The notes below the pieces were generated by a model. It did not search any database and had not been told where the DNA came from. It saw only the letters and a program-made list of their open reading frames with translations. Position numbers and translations under genes: made by a program. A stretch of DNA of 64,000 nt, taken from NCBI RefSeq assembly GCF_900199205.1, contig NZ_OBMJ01000001.1, forward strand, positions 4,157,001-4,221,000, in the 5' to 3' direction. The stretch is from Streptomyces sp. 1331.2 (GTDB taxonomy: Bacteria; Actinomycetota; Actinomycetes; Streptomycetales; Streptomycetaceae). This document shows, one piece after another, positions 26,205 to 34,287 of this stretch (the stretch's first letter is position 1; each line of letters starts with the position of its first letter).

Positions 26205-26795
26205 ATGCGCACACGTCACATCGTCGGGGCGGCCGTCGCCGCGCTGGCCGTCCCGCTCGCGCTCGCCTTCCCGGCGTCCTCGCACGGCTACATCTCGACC
26301 CCGCCCAGCCGGGCCGCGCGCTGCGCCGCGGACGCGGTCGCCTGGGACTGCGGCGAGATCCAGTGGGAGCCGCAGAGCGTCGAGGGCCCGAAGGGCTTCC
26401 CGTCCGCCGGCCCGGCCGACGGCACCATCTGCGCCGGCGGCAACGCCCGCTTCGCCGAACTCGACGACCCGCACGGCGGCAGCTGGCCGACCACGGCGGT
26501 GACGGCGGGCCGGCCGTTCACCTTCACCTGGAAGCTCACCGCCCGGCACGCGACCACGAATTTCAAGTACTACCTGACCAAGCCCGGCTACGACGCGAGC
26601 CGGCCGGTCACCCGGGCCGACCTGGACCTGACGCCCTTCCTGACCGTGCCGTACGGCGGGAAGCAGGTGCCGAGCACGCTCAGCCACACCGCGACCATCC
26701 CGACCGGGCGCACCGGCCACCAGGTGGTCGTCGCGGTCTGGGAGATCGCCGACACCGGGAACGCCTTCTACTCCTGCACCGACGTCAGGTTCTGA
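26205..26795 (+). CDS. AA10 lytic polysaccharide monooxygenase
   Basis: A 196-residue secreted copper enzyme that cleaves crystalline chitin or cellulose oxidatively. The signal peptide ends PASS, leaving His27 as the mature N terminus (SHGYISTPPSR). Together with His115 (TARHATTNFKYYLTKPGYD) it forms the copper histidine brace; GNAFYSCTDV near the C terminus provides the axial Phe/Tyr. A single catalytic domain without a separate binding module. The ATG at 26205 follows GGAGGAG. An upstream dre-like site suggests induction by chitin-derived GlcNAc signals through DasR (inference). Confidence 0.94.
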   Translation: MRTRHIVGAAVAALAVPLALAFPASSHGYISTPPSRAARCAADAVAWDCGEIQWEPQSVEGPKGFPSAGPADGTICAGGNARFAELDDPHGGSWPTTAVTAGRPFTFTWKLTARHATTNFKYYLTKPGYDASRPVTRADLDLTPFLTVPYGGKQVPSTLSHTATIPTGRTGHQVVVAVWEIADTGNAFYSCTDVRF

Positions 26796-26804
26796 CCGCG
26801 GGAA

Positions 26805-26833
26805 CGGCCCGCACCCGAAACCGGTGCGGGCCG
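26805..26833. terminator. Hairpin between LPMO and Cys-rich gene
   Basis: CGGCCCGCACC (26805-26815) pairs perfectly with GGTGCGGGCCG (26823-26833), 7-nt loop. It serves the two convergent genes. Confidence 0.75.
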
Positions 26834-26839
26834 CACGCC

Positions 26840-27019
26840 TCAGTGGCCGCCGCAGCAGCCGCCGTCCGCGCCGCCGCACTGGCAGGGCGCACCGGACTGG
26901 CAGCCGCAGCCGCAGCCCGGGCCGCAGCCGCAGCCGGCCGCGAGGACGGGCAGCAGCCTCGGGGCGGGTGGCTCGACGGTCTCGCGGGCCGGTGCCGGGC
27001 GGGTCGGGTTGGCCTTCAT
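26840..27019 (-). CDS. 59-aa Cys-rich peptide (metallothionein-like)
   Basis: The ATG at 27019 has a GGAGGG 9-10 nt upstream, supporting translation. The product is MKANPTRPAPARETVEPPAP followed by a hydrophobic LLPVLAAG. A C-terminal half then holds nine Cys in CGCGPGCGCGCQSG, PCQC and CCGGH patterns. CxC repeats and a terminal His suggest metal binding; a ribosomal peptide precursor is another possibility, but no modification enzyme is adjacent. It lies between the LPMO and phoU genes. I cannot name a family. Confidence 0.65.
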   Translation of the reverse strand: MKANPTRPAPARETVEPPAPRLLPVLAAGCGCGPGCGCGCQSGAPCQCGGADGGCCGGH

Positions 27020-27196
27020 CGAGCGGTTCCCTCCGTGAAGCGGGCACACTCCGGCGCCCGATAGTTCGAGTGAAACGCCGAACGGAGGGAGCGTCAACGG
27101 GCGTGCAGTGGTGGGACGTACGGAGAACCGTGCGCCCGCACCACCCTCGCCACAGGTTTACTCACCCCTCGGGGGGAGCGGCCGTCGGAGCGGAGC

Positions 27197-27895
27197 TCAC
27201 TCCGCGGAACCGGCCTCCACGGCCTCGGCGGCCTCGGTGGCGGCCACGAACTCGGCCACGTGCTCGCCCGTCACCAGGTACACCACGCGCTTGGCGACCG
27301 ACACCGCGTGGTCCGCGAAGCGCTCGTAGTAGCGGCCGACCAGGGTGAGGTCGACGGCGGTCTCGATGCCGTGGTGCCAGCGCTCGTCGATCAGGTGCGA
27401 CAGCAGCTCGCGGTGCAGGCTGTCGATGGCGTCGTCGTCCTGCTCCATCTCCAGGGCCTTGTCGACGTCCTTGGTGGCGATCACCAGGCCGGCCTTGGCC
27501 ACCAGGCGCTGGGCGAGCTGGCCCATCTCCAGGACGGTGGAGTGCAGGTCGCGCGGCACCGCCGTGTCGGGGTAGCGCATCCGCGCGACCTTGGCGACGT
27601 GCCGGGCGAGGTCGCCGCAGCGCTCCAGGTCGGCGCTCATCCGCAGCGAGGTGACCACGATGCGCAGGTCGGTGGCGACCGGCTGCTGGCGGGCCAGCAG
27701 GTCGATGGCCCGGCTCTCCAGCTCGTGGTGCAGGTCGTTGATCCGCGCGTCGGCGGAGATCACGCTTTCCGCCAGCGCCAGGTCCGCGTCGAGGAGGGCG
27801 GTGGTGGCGCGGCCGAGGGCAGAGCCGACCAGCCGGGCCATCTCGACCAGGCTGTCGCCGATCGCATCGAGTTCCTCGTGGTACGCGTCGCGCAT
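27197..27895 (-). CDS. phoU: Phosphate signalling regulator PhoU
   Basis: A 232-residue all-helical protein with the two PhoU bundles (about 8-95 and 112-205). Typical segments are MRDAYHEELDAIGDSLVEMA, the first metal-binding EllE-type helix NDLHHELESRAIDLLARQQP and the second-bundle YYERFADHAVSVAKRVVYLVTG. It modulates the PhoR-PhoP system and phosphate transport. It is divergent from phoR, with a PHO-box-like repeat between them. In this group it lies beside phoRP rather than beside pst genes, which are not in the window. Confidence 0.95.
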   Translation of the reverse strand: MRDAYHEELDAIGDSLVEMARLVGSALGRATTALLDADLALAESVISADARINDLHHELESRAIDLLARQQPVATDLRIVVTSLRMSADLERCGDLARHVAKVARMRYPDTAVPRDLHSTVLEMGQLAQRLVAKAGLVIATKDVDKALEMEQDDDAIDSLHRELLSHLIDERWHHGIETAVDLTLVGRYYERFADHAVSVAKRVVYLVTGEHVAEFVAATEAAEAVEAGSAE

Positions 27896-28099
27896 GTTCT
27901 CTCCTCAGAAGCTGTGTCGGTGGCGGTGCCGACCGGTCATCCCGTAGGACCGTCGTTCCGGCGTCCGGGTGACCGCTGCTGGTGGCGCGCATCGTACGCG
28001 CACACCCGAGCCGGTGGCCGCCGTTCGGCACACCGATCTCTCCCACACGGGCTGCCCGGCCAACTTTCCGCCGCCCGGGCGACGACGTTCGGCCGGTGC

Positions 28100-28128
28100 G
28101 GTGAATCGGCGGGTACGTGGAGGTGAAT
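28100..28128 (-). promoter_or_regulatory. PHO-box-like PhoP binding site between phoU and phoRP
   Basis: Read on the minus strand there are two ATTCACC heptamers (6/7 match to GTTCACC) exactly 22 bp apart, with a weak unit (CGTACCC) midway. The 11-bp phase is that of Streptomyces PHO direct-repeat units. It lies 74 bp upstream of the phoR start and about 205 bp upstream of phoU. Confidence 0.6.
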
Positions 28129-28201
28129 TCTCGGCAACGCGTGGTGGATGCCTTGATCCACCCCTTGGGGAGTGGCCAGGCCGTGCGCTTACGCTGGCCA
28201 C

Positions 28202-29644
28202 ATGGACGTGAACGTGGCCGCCGCCGCTGCCTGCGCCATTGCCGGGCTCGGCGTCGGCCTCACCGCCTCCATCGCCTTCCGCTGGAGCGAGCGCGAGCAG
28301 GCCCGCGGCAAGTACGGCGCAACCGGCGGCAGGAACCAGGGCCGGCACCAGGCACTGGGCACCGGCACCCCCGAGCCCCCGCTGCCGCCGGGGGTCGACA
28401 CCGTGCTCTCGGTGCTGCGCTCCTGCGCGATCGTGCTGGGCGAGGGCGACGAGGTGGTCAAGGCCAGCTCGGCGGCCTACGCGATGGGCCTGGTGCGCGG
28501 CGGCGCGGTCGCCGTGGACCCGATGCTGGCGCTGGCCCGGGCCACCCGCCGGGACGGCGAGATCCGCCAGGTCGAGCTGGAGGTGCCCCGAGCTGGCGCG
28601 GCCCGCGCGGCCGAGCCGCTCGCGGTCTCCGTCCGGGTCGCCCCGCTGGGCTCCCGGCTGGTGCTGGTGCTGGTCGAGGACCAGACCGACCGGCGCCGGG
28701 TGGAGGCCGTCCGCCGGGACTTCGTGGCCAACGTCAGCCACGAGCTCAAGACCCCGGTCGGCGCCCTGTCGCTGCTCTCCGAGGCGGTCGCCGACGCGTC
28801 CGACGACCCGGAGGCGGTGCAGCGCTTCGCCGGCCGGATGCAGGTCGAGGCGACCAGGCTGGCCAGCCTGGTCCAGGAGATCATCGACCTCTCCCGGGTC
28901 CAGGACGACCGGCTGATGGCCGACCCGGAGCCGGTCGCGGTGGACGAGCTGATCGCCGAGGCGATCGACCGCTGCCGCCAGCAGGCGGCCGCCAAGCAGA
29001 TCCTGATCGCGGCCGGCGGCATCGCCGGCCTCTACCTGCACGGCAACCGCGGCCAGCTGGCCGCCGCGCTCGGCAATCTGGTCGAGAACGCCGTCAACTA
29101 CAGCCCGCCCCGCACCCGGGTGGCGATCGCCACCCGGCGGATCTCCAGCGCCGCGGCGCTCGGGGAGGCGGACGGCGAACTCATCGAGATCTCGGTCACC
29201 GACCAGGGCATCGGCATCTCCGAGAAGGACCGCGAGCGGGTCTTCGAGCGCTTCTACCGCGTCGACCCGGCCCGCTCCCGGCAGACCGGCGGCACCGGCC
29301 TCGGCCTCTCCATCGTCAAGCACGTCGCCGCCTCGCACGGCGGCACCGTCTCGGTGTGGAGCGTCGAGGGCCAGGGCTCGACCTTCACCATCCGCCTGCC
29401 CGCCGGACAGGCGCCCGCCGCCGACGAAGCCGACGAACCCGACGACTCCGCCGAAGCCGACGACTCCGCCGACGGCCAGGACACCCCCGCCGCGGCACCC
29501 CGGACCCTCACCACGGACCACGTGGACCGTACGGACCGCAGAGACCGTACGGACCGCAGAGACCGTACGGACCGTTCGCTCCCCGCCGGGGAGCGGGAAC
29601 AACACCTGTCAGCCACAACCCCCCAGCTTGCCCCGGAGGCCTGA
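28202..29644 (+). CDS. phoR: Phosphate sensor histidine kinase PhoR
   Basis: A 480-residue kinase of the SenX3/PhoR type. One N-terminal membrane helix (about 4-26) is followed by a PAS-like region (about 60-160), HisKA with NVSHELKTPVG (phosphorylated His180) and a HATPase domain with NLVENAVNYS, TDQGIGI, FERFYRVDPARSR and GTGLGLSIVKH. The C terminus continues about 60 residues beyond the ATPase, with a repeat-encoded stretch of RDRTDR units. The ATG at 28202 starts just before the membrane helix. phoP begins 2 bp after the stop, so they are co-translated. Confidence 0.95.
   Translation: MDVNVAAAAACAIAGLGVGLTASIAFRWSEREQARGKYGATGGRNQGRHQALGTGTPEPPLPPGVDTVLSVLRSCAIVLGEGDEVVKASSAAYAMGLVRGGAVAVDPMLALARATRRDGEIRQVELEVPRAGAARAAEPLAVSVRVAPLGSRLVLVLVEDQTDRRRVEAVRRDFVANVSHELKTPVGALSLLSEAVADASDDPEAVQRFAGRMQVEATRLASLVQEIIDLSRVQDDRLMADPEPVAVDELIAEAIDRCRQQAAAKQILIAAGGIAGLYLHGNRGQLAAALGNLVENAVNYSPPRTRVAIATRRISSAAALGEADGELIEISVTDQGIGISEKDRERVFERFYRVDPARSRQTGGTGLGLSIVKHVAASHGGTVSVWSVEGQGSTFTIRLPAGQAPAADEADEPDDSAEADDSADGQDTPAAAPRTLTTDHVDRTDRRDRTDRRDRTDRSLPAGEREQHLSATTPQLAPEA
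29525..29578 (+). repeat. Three 18-bp repeats in the phoR 3' end
   Basis: Unit GACCGTACGGACCGCAGA occurs twice exactly and once with changed last bases. It encodes a DRTDRR hexapeptide array outside the kinase core. Confidence 0.85.
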
Positions 29645-29646
29645 TC

Positions 29647-30342
29647 GTGACCCGAGTACTGGTGGTCGAGGACGAGGAGTCGTTCAGCGACGCCCTCTCG
29701 TACATGCTCCGCAAGGAGGGCTTCGAGGTGGCCGTCGCCGCCACCGGCCCCGACGCCCTGGAGCAGTTCGAACGCAACGGTGCCGACCTCGTCCTGCTCG
29801 ACCTGATGCTGCCGGGCCTGCCCGGCACCGAGGTCTGCCGCCAGCTCCGGGTGCGCTCCAACGTCCCGGTGATCATGGTGACCGCCAAGGACAGCGAGAT
29901 CGACAAGGTCGTCGGTCTGGAGATAGGCGCTGACGACTACGTCACCAAGCCGTACTCCACCCGCGAGCTGGTCGCCCGGATCCGCGCGGTGCTGCGCCGC
30001 CGCGGCGAGGACGGCGGCGCGGGCGAGAACGGCGGCGGCCCGGGTGCCCTGGAGGCGGGCCCGGTCCGGATGGACGTGGACCGGCACGTGGTCACCGTGG
30101 ACGGCGCCAAGGTCGACCTGCCGCTCAAGGAGTTCGACCTGCTGGAGATGCTGCTGCGCAACGCGGGCCGGGTGCTGACCCGCATGCAGCTGATCGACCG
30201 GGTCTGGGGCGCGGACTACGTCGGCGACACCAAGACCCTGGACGTCCACGTGAAGCGCCTGCGGGCCAAGATCGAGCCCGACCCGGGCGCGCCGCGCTAC
30301 CTGGTCACCGTCCGCGGCCTGGGCTACAAGTTCGAGCCGTAA
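29647..30342 (+). CDS. phoP: Phosphate response regulator PhoP
   Basis: A 231-residue OmpR-family regulator. The receiver has VVEDEESFSD, the phosphoacceptor Asp52 in LVLLDLMLPGLPG, the switch Thr in MVTAKD and Lys in DDYVTKPYS. The C-terminal winged helix has LPLKEFDLLEMLLRNAGRVLTR and the recognition helix TKTLDVHVKRLRAKIE. GTG start at 29647, 2 bp after phoR. It binds PHO boxes to activate phosphate scavenging and, in streptomycetes, restrains antibiotic production. The site upstream of phoR suggests autoregulation. Confidence 0.97.
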   Translation: MTRVLVVEDEESFSDALSYMLRKEGFEVAVAATGPDALEQFERNGADLVLLDLMLPGLPGTEVCRQLRVRSNVPVIMVTAKDSEIDKVVGLEIGADDYVTKPYSTRELVARIRAVLRRRGEDGGAGENGGGPGALEAGPVRMDVDRHVVTVDGAKVDLPLKEFDLLEMLLRNAGRVLTRMQLIDRVWGADYVGDTKTLDVHVKRLRAKIEPDPGAPRYLVTVRGLGYKFEP

Positions 30343-30414
30343 ACCGCCCCGGAGCGGTGCGGGGCCGGAGCCCGGGCCGTGGCCCGTACGGGCGCCCGGC
30401 CCCACCGCACGCGG

Positions 30415-30449
30415 AAGGCCCCCGCCGGCAGTCGCCGGCCGGGGGCCTT
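30415..30449 (+). terminator. Terminator of phoRP
   Basis: AAGGCCCCCGCCGGC (30415-30429) folds with GCCGGCCGGGGGCCTT (30434-30449), a very strong stem with a short AGTC loop and one bulged base. It lies 73 bp after the phoP stop. Confidence 0.8.
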
Positions 30450-30495
30450 CGCGTTGCTCCCGGCGGGCCGTGGCGGGCCCACCGGGAGCGGGGTG

Positions 30496-31176
30496 TCAGT
30501 GCGCGGCCGGGACGGCCGGGGTGGTCGCGCCGGCCGGGACGGCGGCACCGGTGGTCGGGGCGCCCGGGGTGGCCGGCGCGGTGGTGGCGCCGGGCGTCGG
30601 GGCGCCCGCACTGGGGGAGGAGGTCTTGCCGGGCGTGGCGCTCGCCGAGGGGGTCGGCCCGAAGCCCTTGTAGAGGCCGCGGCCGGCCTCGCCCGCGTCC
30701 GGGCTCACGCCGGCCTGCGCGTCGACCTTCTGGCCGTCCTTGAAGGTGAAGGTCGTGGGGGCGAAGCCGCCGACGTGGACGCTGGCGGAGGAGACGCTGG
30801 CGGAGGGGTTGCCCGGGCCGCCGATCGCCACGGCGCCGCCGGCCGGGATGACGATGCCGGACAGCGGGCCGCCCGCGGCGTCGGTGAAGGTCGCGGGGCT
30901 GGAGCCGATGGCGATGGACTGCAGCTCGGCCGGGGTGGTCGCAGTGTTCGAGATGTTGACGACCACGTTGGCCGGGCCGGTGTAGTCGCCCGTGGCGCTC
31001 TCTCCGGTGACGACCACGATGTTGTTCAGCCGCAGGTTCGTCCCGAGCGTCGCCGCAGCGTTGTCGGGCTTGATCTGCAGGGTGTCCGGAGTGTTGCCGG
31101 CCGCGCAGGACGACAGCGAGGCGATGGCGATGGCGGCGATGGCGGCGATGCTGCCGCGTCGAAGGCTGCGGCTCAC
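30496..31176 (-). CDS. Secreted lipoprotein with Thr/Pro/Ala-rich tail
   Basis: A 226-residue exported protein. The signal peptide [19 protein letters not shown] ends in lipobox LSSC (Cys24), so it should be lipidated. Residues 30-150 form a beta-rich domain ([28 protein letters not shown]...), resembling the copper-chaperone-like or DUF461 lipoproteins only loosely. The last 60 residues are low-complexity Thr/Pro/Ala. GTG start. It is convergent with phoP and divergent from carD, a position occupied by a lipoprotein in other streptomycetes as I recall. Function unknown. Confidence 0.82.
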   Translation of the reverse strand: MSRSLRRGSIAAIAAIAIASLSSCAAGNTPDTLQIKPDNAAATLGTNLRLNNIVVVTGESATGDYTGPANVVVNISNTATTPAELQSIAIGSSPATFTDAAGGPLSGIVIPAGGAVAIGGPGNPSASVSSASVHVGGFAPTTFTFKDGQKVDAQAGVSPDAGEAGRGLYKGFGPTPSASATPGKTSSPSAGAPTPGATTAPATPGAPTTGAAVPAGATTPAVPAAH

Positions 31177-31604
31177 GGCGGCGGCTTCTCCCTAGGTCAC
31201 GTGTCGGTAGGTCAGGTCTCAGATTATCGACCTCGTTTATGCGCTCCTCACGGGGTGGTCCCCGTGTCGCACTCCTGAGGGCCGCCGGGGGCCGTCCGGC
31301 CGTACGTCCGGCATGTCCCGGTCACAGCCCGGACAAGCTTCGACCGAGATCGAATAACGATTCGGCCGCGACCCGAAAAAGGGTGAAAGCTCAAGATCCA
31401 ATCATGGTTGCCGGGGTGTTGCGCAAGGGTTTCGCCGAACCCCGGAACCGCCTCCGACCTGCGGGAAGCCCCTCTCGAACACCGGTCGCAGCACGTCATG
31501 GGGGTCCTTGTCAAGCCCCGAGACCGGCCCTGACCTGCGAAAACGCCCTTCGGGTGCGCCGAGAAGCGTGTTATTCTGGAAAGCCACGGAAGGGGTCCTG
31601 TCAC
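31177..31604. other. 428-bp divergent intergenic region, lipoprotein/carD
   Basis: No gene is apparent. It is AT-richer than its surroundings in places (31215-31240 and 31350-31410). It contains an inverted repeat CACGGGG-TGGT-CCCCGTG at 31249-31266 and a good extended -10 hexamer TATTCT at 31572-31577, with a start site that would fall about 20 nt before the carD ATG. No matching -35 is seen, consistent with a weak or CarD/RbpA-assisted promoter (inference). Confidence 0.5.
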
Positions 31605-32087
31605 ATGACGTTCAAGGTTGGCGACACGGTGGTCTACCCCCATCACGGGGCCGCGCTGATCGAGGCCATCGAAACTCGCCAGATCAAAGGTGTGGACAAG
31701 ACCTACCTGGTGCTCAAGGTGCAGCAGGGAGACCTGACGCTCCGCGTGCCCGCCGAGAACGCGGAGTTCGTCGGCGTGCGCGATGTAGTCGGCCAGGAGG
31801 GTCTGGACCGGGTCTTCGAGGTGCTGCGCGCACCGTACACGGAAGAGCCGACCAACTGGTCCCGTCGCTACAAGGCGAACCTGGAGAAGCTCGCCTCGGG
31901 CGACGTTATCAAGGTCGCCGAGGTCGTGCGCGACCTCTGGCGTCGCGAGCGCGAGCGCGGCCTCTCGGCCGGCGAGAAGCGGATGCTCGCGAAGGCGCGC
32001 CAGATCCTCGTCAGCGAGCTCGCGCTGGCGGAGAACACCAACGAGGACAAGGCGGAGACGCTGCTCGACGAGGTCCTCGCCTCGTAG
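31605..32087 (+). CDS. carD: CarD-family RNA polymerase-binding transcription factor
   Basis: A 160-residue protein with the N-terminal CarD/TRCF RNAP-interaction domain ([26 protein letters not shown]...) and a C-terminal helical DNA-binding domain ([32 protein letters not shown]). It stabilises open complexes at rRNA and housekeeping promoters. The ATG at 31605 follows GGAAGGGG; the longer open frame upstream has no CarD character. ispD and ispF follow, the usual actinobacterial order. Confidence 0.97.
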   Translation: MTFKVGDTVVYPHHGAALIEAIETRQIKGVDKTYLVLKVQQGDLTLRVPAENAEFVGVRDVVGQEGLDRVFEVLRAPYTEEPTNWSRRYKANLEKLASGDVIKVAEVVRDLWRRERERGLSAGEKRMLAKARQILVSELALAENTNEDKAETLLDEVLAS

Positions 32088-32411
32088 CGCACGCGCCACC
32101 ACAGTGCAGTCGGGCTTTCGCCCAACGCTCACAGCGCCCGGTGCCGGCGCGCCGCTGCTCGGACGAACCGTCCGAGGGTGGTGCAGTGGCACTCCGGGCG
32201 CTGAGGCGTGTCCGGACGACGCCCCCGCCCTGAGCCGGTCCAGGCCTGCAAGACCGTTTCTGCGCCGCGTGCACCGCACTTCTCGCCCATGGTGCGGAGT
32301 GCGGATGCTGCGGAGCTGTGCGGCGGGCAGCGGACCGTGGTTCTTCGGAAGGGGCCCGGTGCGCCCGCCGGGCACGCCATGGCCATACCCACTTCGCCGA
32401 AGGAGTGAAAC
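32088..32411. other. 324-bp carD-ispD gap with hairpins and possible leader ORF
   Basis: Contains a hairpin CTCGGACG-AAC-CGTCCGAG (32158-32176) and a smaller GGGC-TTTC-GCCC near the carD end, perhaps its terminator. A 66-codon frame (GTG 32208 to TGA 32408) stops just inside the ispD ribosome-binding region, 3 bp before the proposed ispD start. It has no recognisable product and may be chance or a leader peptide. Confidence 0.4.
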
Positions 32412-33167
32412 CTGAACGCGTCAGCAGCAGTCGCAGCAGCAGTGGTGCCCGCCGCCGGACGGGGCGAGCGGCTGGGGCCGGGAGCCCCGAAGGCCCTGCG
32501 GGAACTGGGCGGTGTGCCGCTCCTGGTGCACGCCGTCCGGGCGCTGGCCCGCAGCCGGGCGGTCGGCCTGGTCGTGGTCGCCGCGCCCGCCGACGGGGTG
32601 GCCGAGGTGGTCGCCCTGCTGGACAGCCACGGGCTGGACGACAAGGACATCCGAGTGGTGGCCGGCGGCGCGACCCGCCAGGAGTCGGTCCGGCTGGGCC
32701 TGGCCGCGATCCCGGAGGGCGTGGAGATCGTCCTGGTGCACGACGCGGCCCGTCCGCTGGTCCCGGTCGAGGTGGTGGACGCCGTCGCGGCTGCCGTCCG
32801 GGCCGGGGCGCCTGCGGTGGTGCCCGCGGTGCCGCTGGCCGACACCGTGAAGCGGGTCGAGCCGAACCCGGGCCACCCCGAGTCGGTGCTGGACACGCCC
32901 GAGCGCTCCACCCTGCGCGCGGTGCAGACCCCGCAGGGCTTCGACCGCGCCACCCTGGTCGAGGTGCACGCCAAGGCGCTGGCCGAGGAGAGCGCCGGCG
33001 CCGCCGACGCGCCGCCGGTCACCGACGACGCCGGCCTGGTCGAGCGCTACGGCGGCCGGGTCGTCGTGGTGCCCGGCCACGAGGAGGCGTTCAAGGTGAC
33101 CCGCCCGCTGGACCTCGTGCTCGCCGAGGCCGTACTCGCCCGCCGGAGGGCCGCCGATGCCTACTGA
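32412..33167 (+). CDS. ispD: 2-C-methyl-D-erythritol 4-phosphate cytidylyltransferase, probable CTG start
   Basis: Third enzyme of the MEP isoprenoid pathway, making CDP-ME from MEP and CTP. About 251 residues. The CTP loop is [22 protein letters not shown], followed by the DAARPLV motif, and [14 protein letters not shown] with VTDDAGLVE in the second half. The first ATG/GTG in frame is GTG at 32442, which begins inside the first beta strand of the fold and has no ribosome-binding site. CTG at 32412 has AGGAG 6 nt upstream and gives [16 protein letters not shown], the normal N terminus. The stop overlaps the ispF start by 11 bp. Confidence 0.9.
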   Translation: MNASAAVAAAVVPAAGRGERLGPGAPKALRELGGVPLLVHAVRALARSRAVGLVVVAAPADGVAEVVALLDSHGLDDKDIRVVAGGATRQESVRLGLAAIPEGVEIVLVHDAARPLVPVEVVDAVAAAVRAGAPAVVPAVPLADTVKRVEPNPGHPESVLDTPERSTLRAVQTPQGFDRATLVEVHAKALAEESAGAADAPPVTDDAGLVERYGGRVVVVPGHEEAFKVTRPLDLVLAEAVLARRRAADAY

Positions 33168-33648
33168 CCCGTTGATCCCCCGCGTCGGGATCGGCACCGA
33201 CGTGCACGCCTTCGAGGCCGGCCGCCCGCTGTGGGTGGCCGGGCTGGAGTGGCCGGACGCCGAGGTCGGGCTGTCCGGGCACTCGGACGCCGACGTCGCC
33301 GCGCACGCCGCCTGCGACGCGCTGTTCTCGGCCGCCGGGATCGGCGACCTGGGCGCCCACTTCGGCACCGACCGCCCGGAGTGGGCCGGTGCCTCCGGGG
33401 TGAAGCTGCTCGGCGAGGCGGCCCGGCTGGTCCGCGCGGCGGGCTTCGAGATCGGCAACGTCGCGGTCCAGGTGATCGGTGTCCGGCCGAAGATCGGCAA
33501 GCGCCGCGCCGAGGCGCAGGCCGCGCTGTCGGAGGCGGTCGGCGCCCCGGTCTCCGTCTCCGGCACCACCACCGACGGGCTGGGCCTGACCGGCCGGGCC
33601 GAGGGTCTGGCCGCGATCGCCACCGCCCTGGTGTACGAGCGGCGTTGA
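33157..33648 (+). CDS. ispF: 2-C-methyl-D-erythritol 2,4-cyclodiphosphate synthase
   Basis: A 163-residue trimeric zinc enzyme, the fifth step of the MEP pathway. It has GIGTDVHAF (metal ligands Asp and His), [18 protein letters not shown] with the third His, and [16 protein letters not shown] near the C terminus. The ATG at 33157 lies within the ispD 3' end, with GGAGGG upstream, showing translational coupling. Confidence 0.97.
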   Translation: MPTDPLIPRVGIGTDVHAFEAGRPLWVAGLEWPDAEVGLSGHSDADVAAHAACDALFSAAGIGDLGAHFGTDRPEWAGASGVKLLGEAARLVRAAGFEIGNVAVQVIGVRPKIGKRRAEAQAALSEAVGAPVSVSGTTTDGLGLTGRAEGLAAIATALVYERR

Positions 33649-33795
33649 GCGGGCAGCCTCGGCGCGCCGGAATTATCCGCACCTGACGGGTGTTCAACCG
33701 GGCCTGCCGGAAGTCGAGTCGATAGGGTTCGGGGCGGGCCACGGATGGGCAGCCGGCCTCCGCGGTCCGCACCGACGACGAGATGAGGATTTCCC

Positions 33796-34191
33796 ATGAG
33801 TGCCCAACTCTCCGACCGTGCCAAGGCGTTGATCGACGGCAAGAGCTTTGCCGTGGTCTCCACGATCCAGCCCGACGGCAGCCCCCAGTCCTCGGTGGTC
33901 TGGGTCAAGCGGGACGGCGACGACATCCTGTTCTCCACCGTCGAGGGCCGCCGCAAGCACCTCAACCTGGTCCGGGACCCGCGGGTGTCGATCCTGGTCA
34001 ACCCGGCCGACAGCCCGTACGAGTACTTCGAGGCGCGCGGCGAAGTGACGCTCACCACCGAGGGCGGCCGGGAGCTGATCGACGAGCTGGCCGGCAAGTA
34101 CCGCGGCGAGGACAAGTACACCTGGGACGGTCCGGACGACGTCCGGGTGGTCGTGCGACTCAGCCCGCGCAAGGTGGTCGGCAGCATCTGA
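33796..34191 (+). CDS. PPOX-class F420-dependent oxidoreductase
   Basis: A 131-residue split-barrel flavin/deazaflavin protein. It has FAVVSTIQPDGSPQSSVVWVKRDGDDILFST (about 18-48), LVRDPRVSILVNPADSPYEYFEARGEV and a C-terminal RVVVRLSPRKVVGSI. This matches the actinobacterial F420-binding PPOX subgroup (FDOR-B, e.g. biliverdin-reductase-like). Redox substrate unknown. The ATG at 33796 has a GATGAGGA element upstream. It stands alone between ispF and cysS. Confidence 0.9.
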   Translation: MSAQLSDRAKALIDGKSFAVVSTIQPDGSPQSSVVWVKRDGDDILFSTVEGRRKHLNLVRDPRVSILVNPADSPYEYFEARGEVTLTTEGGRELIDELAGKYRGEDKYTWDGPDDVRVVVRLSPRKVVGSI

Positions 34192-34287
34192 TCTCCCCGC
34201 CCGCGAACCGGCGTTCCCCGGGGCCGCACCGGCGTCGTCCCGGGGAATGTGGCGGGGCACCCCCCGCCGCCCACTACGCTTGACGCT

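Noticed and set aside
32208..32408. 66-codon ORF as an independent protein gene
   Set aside because: No recognisable product or ribosome-binding site. It is kept only as a possible ispD leader, not listed as a CDS.
34192..34287. T-box leader for cysS
   Set aside because: Less than 100 bp is available, with no T-box or specifier structure. A -10-like hexamer close to the start suggests a leaderless message instead.
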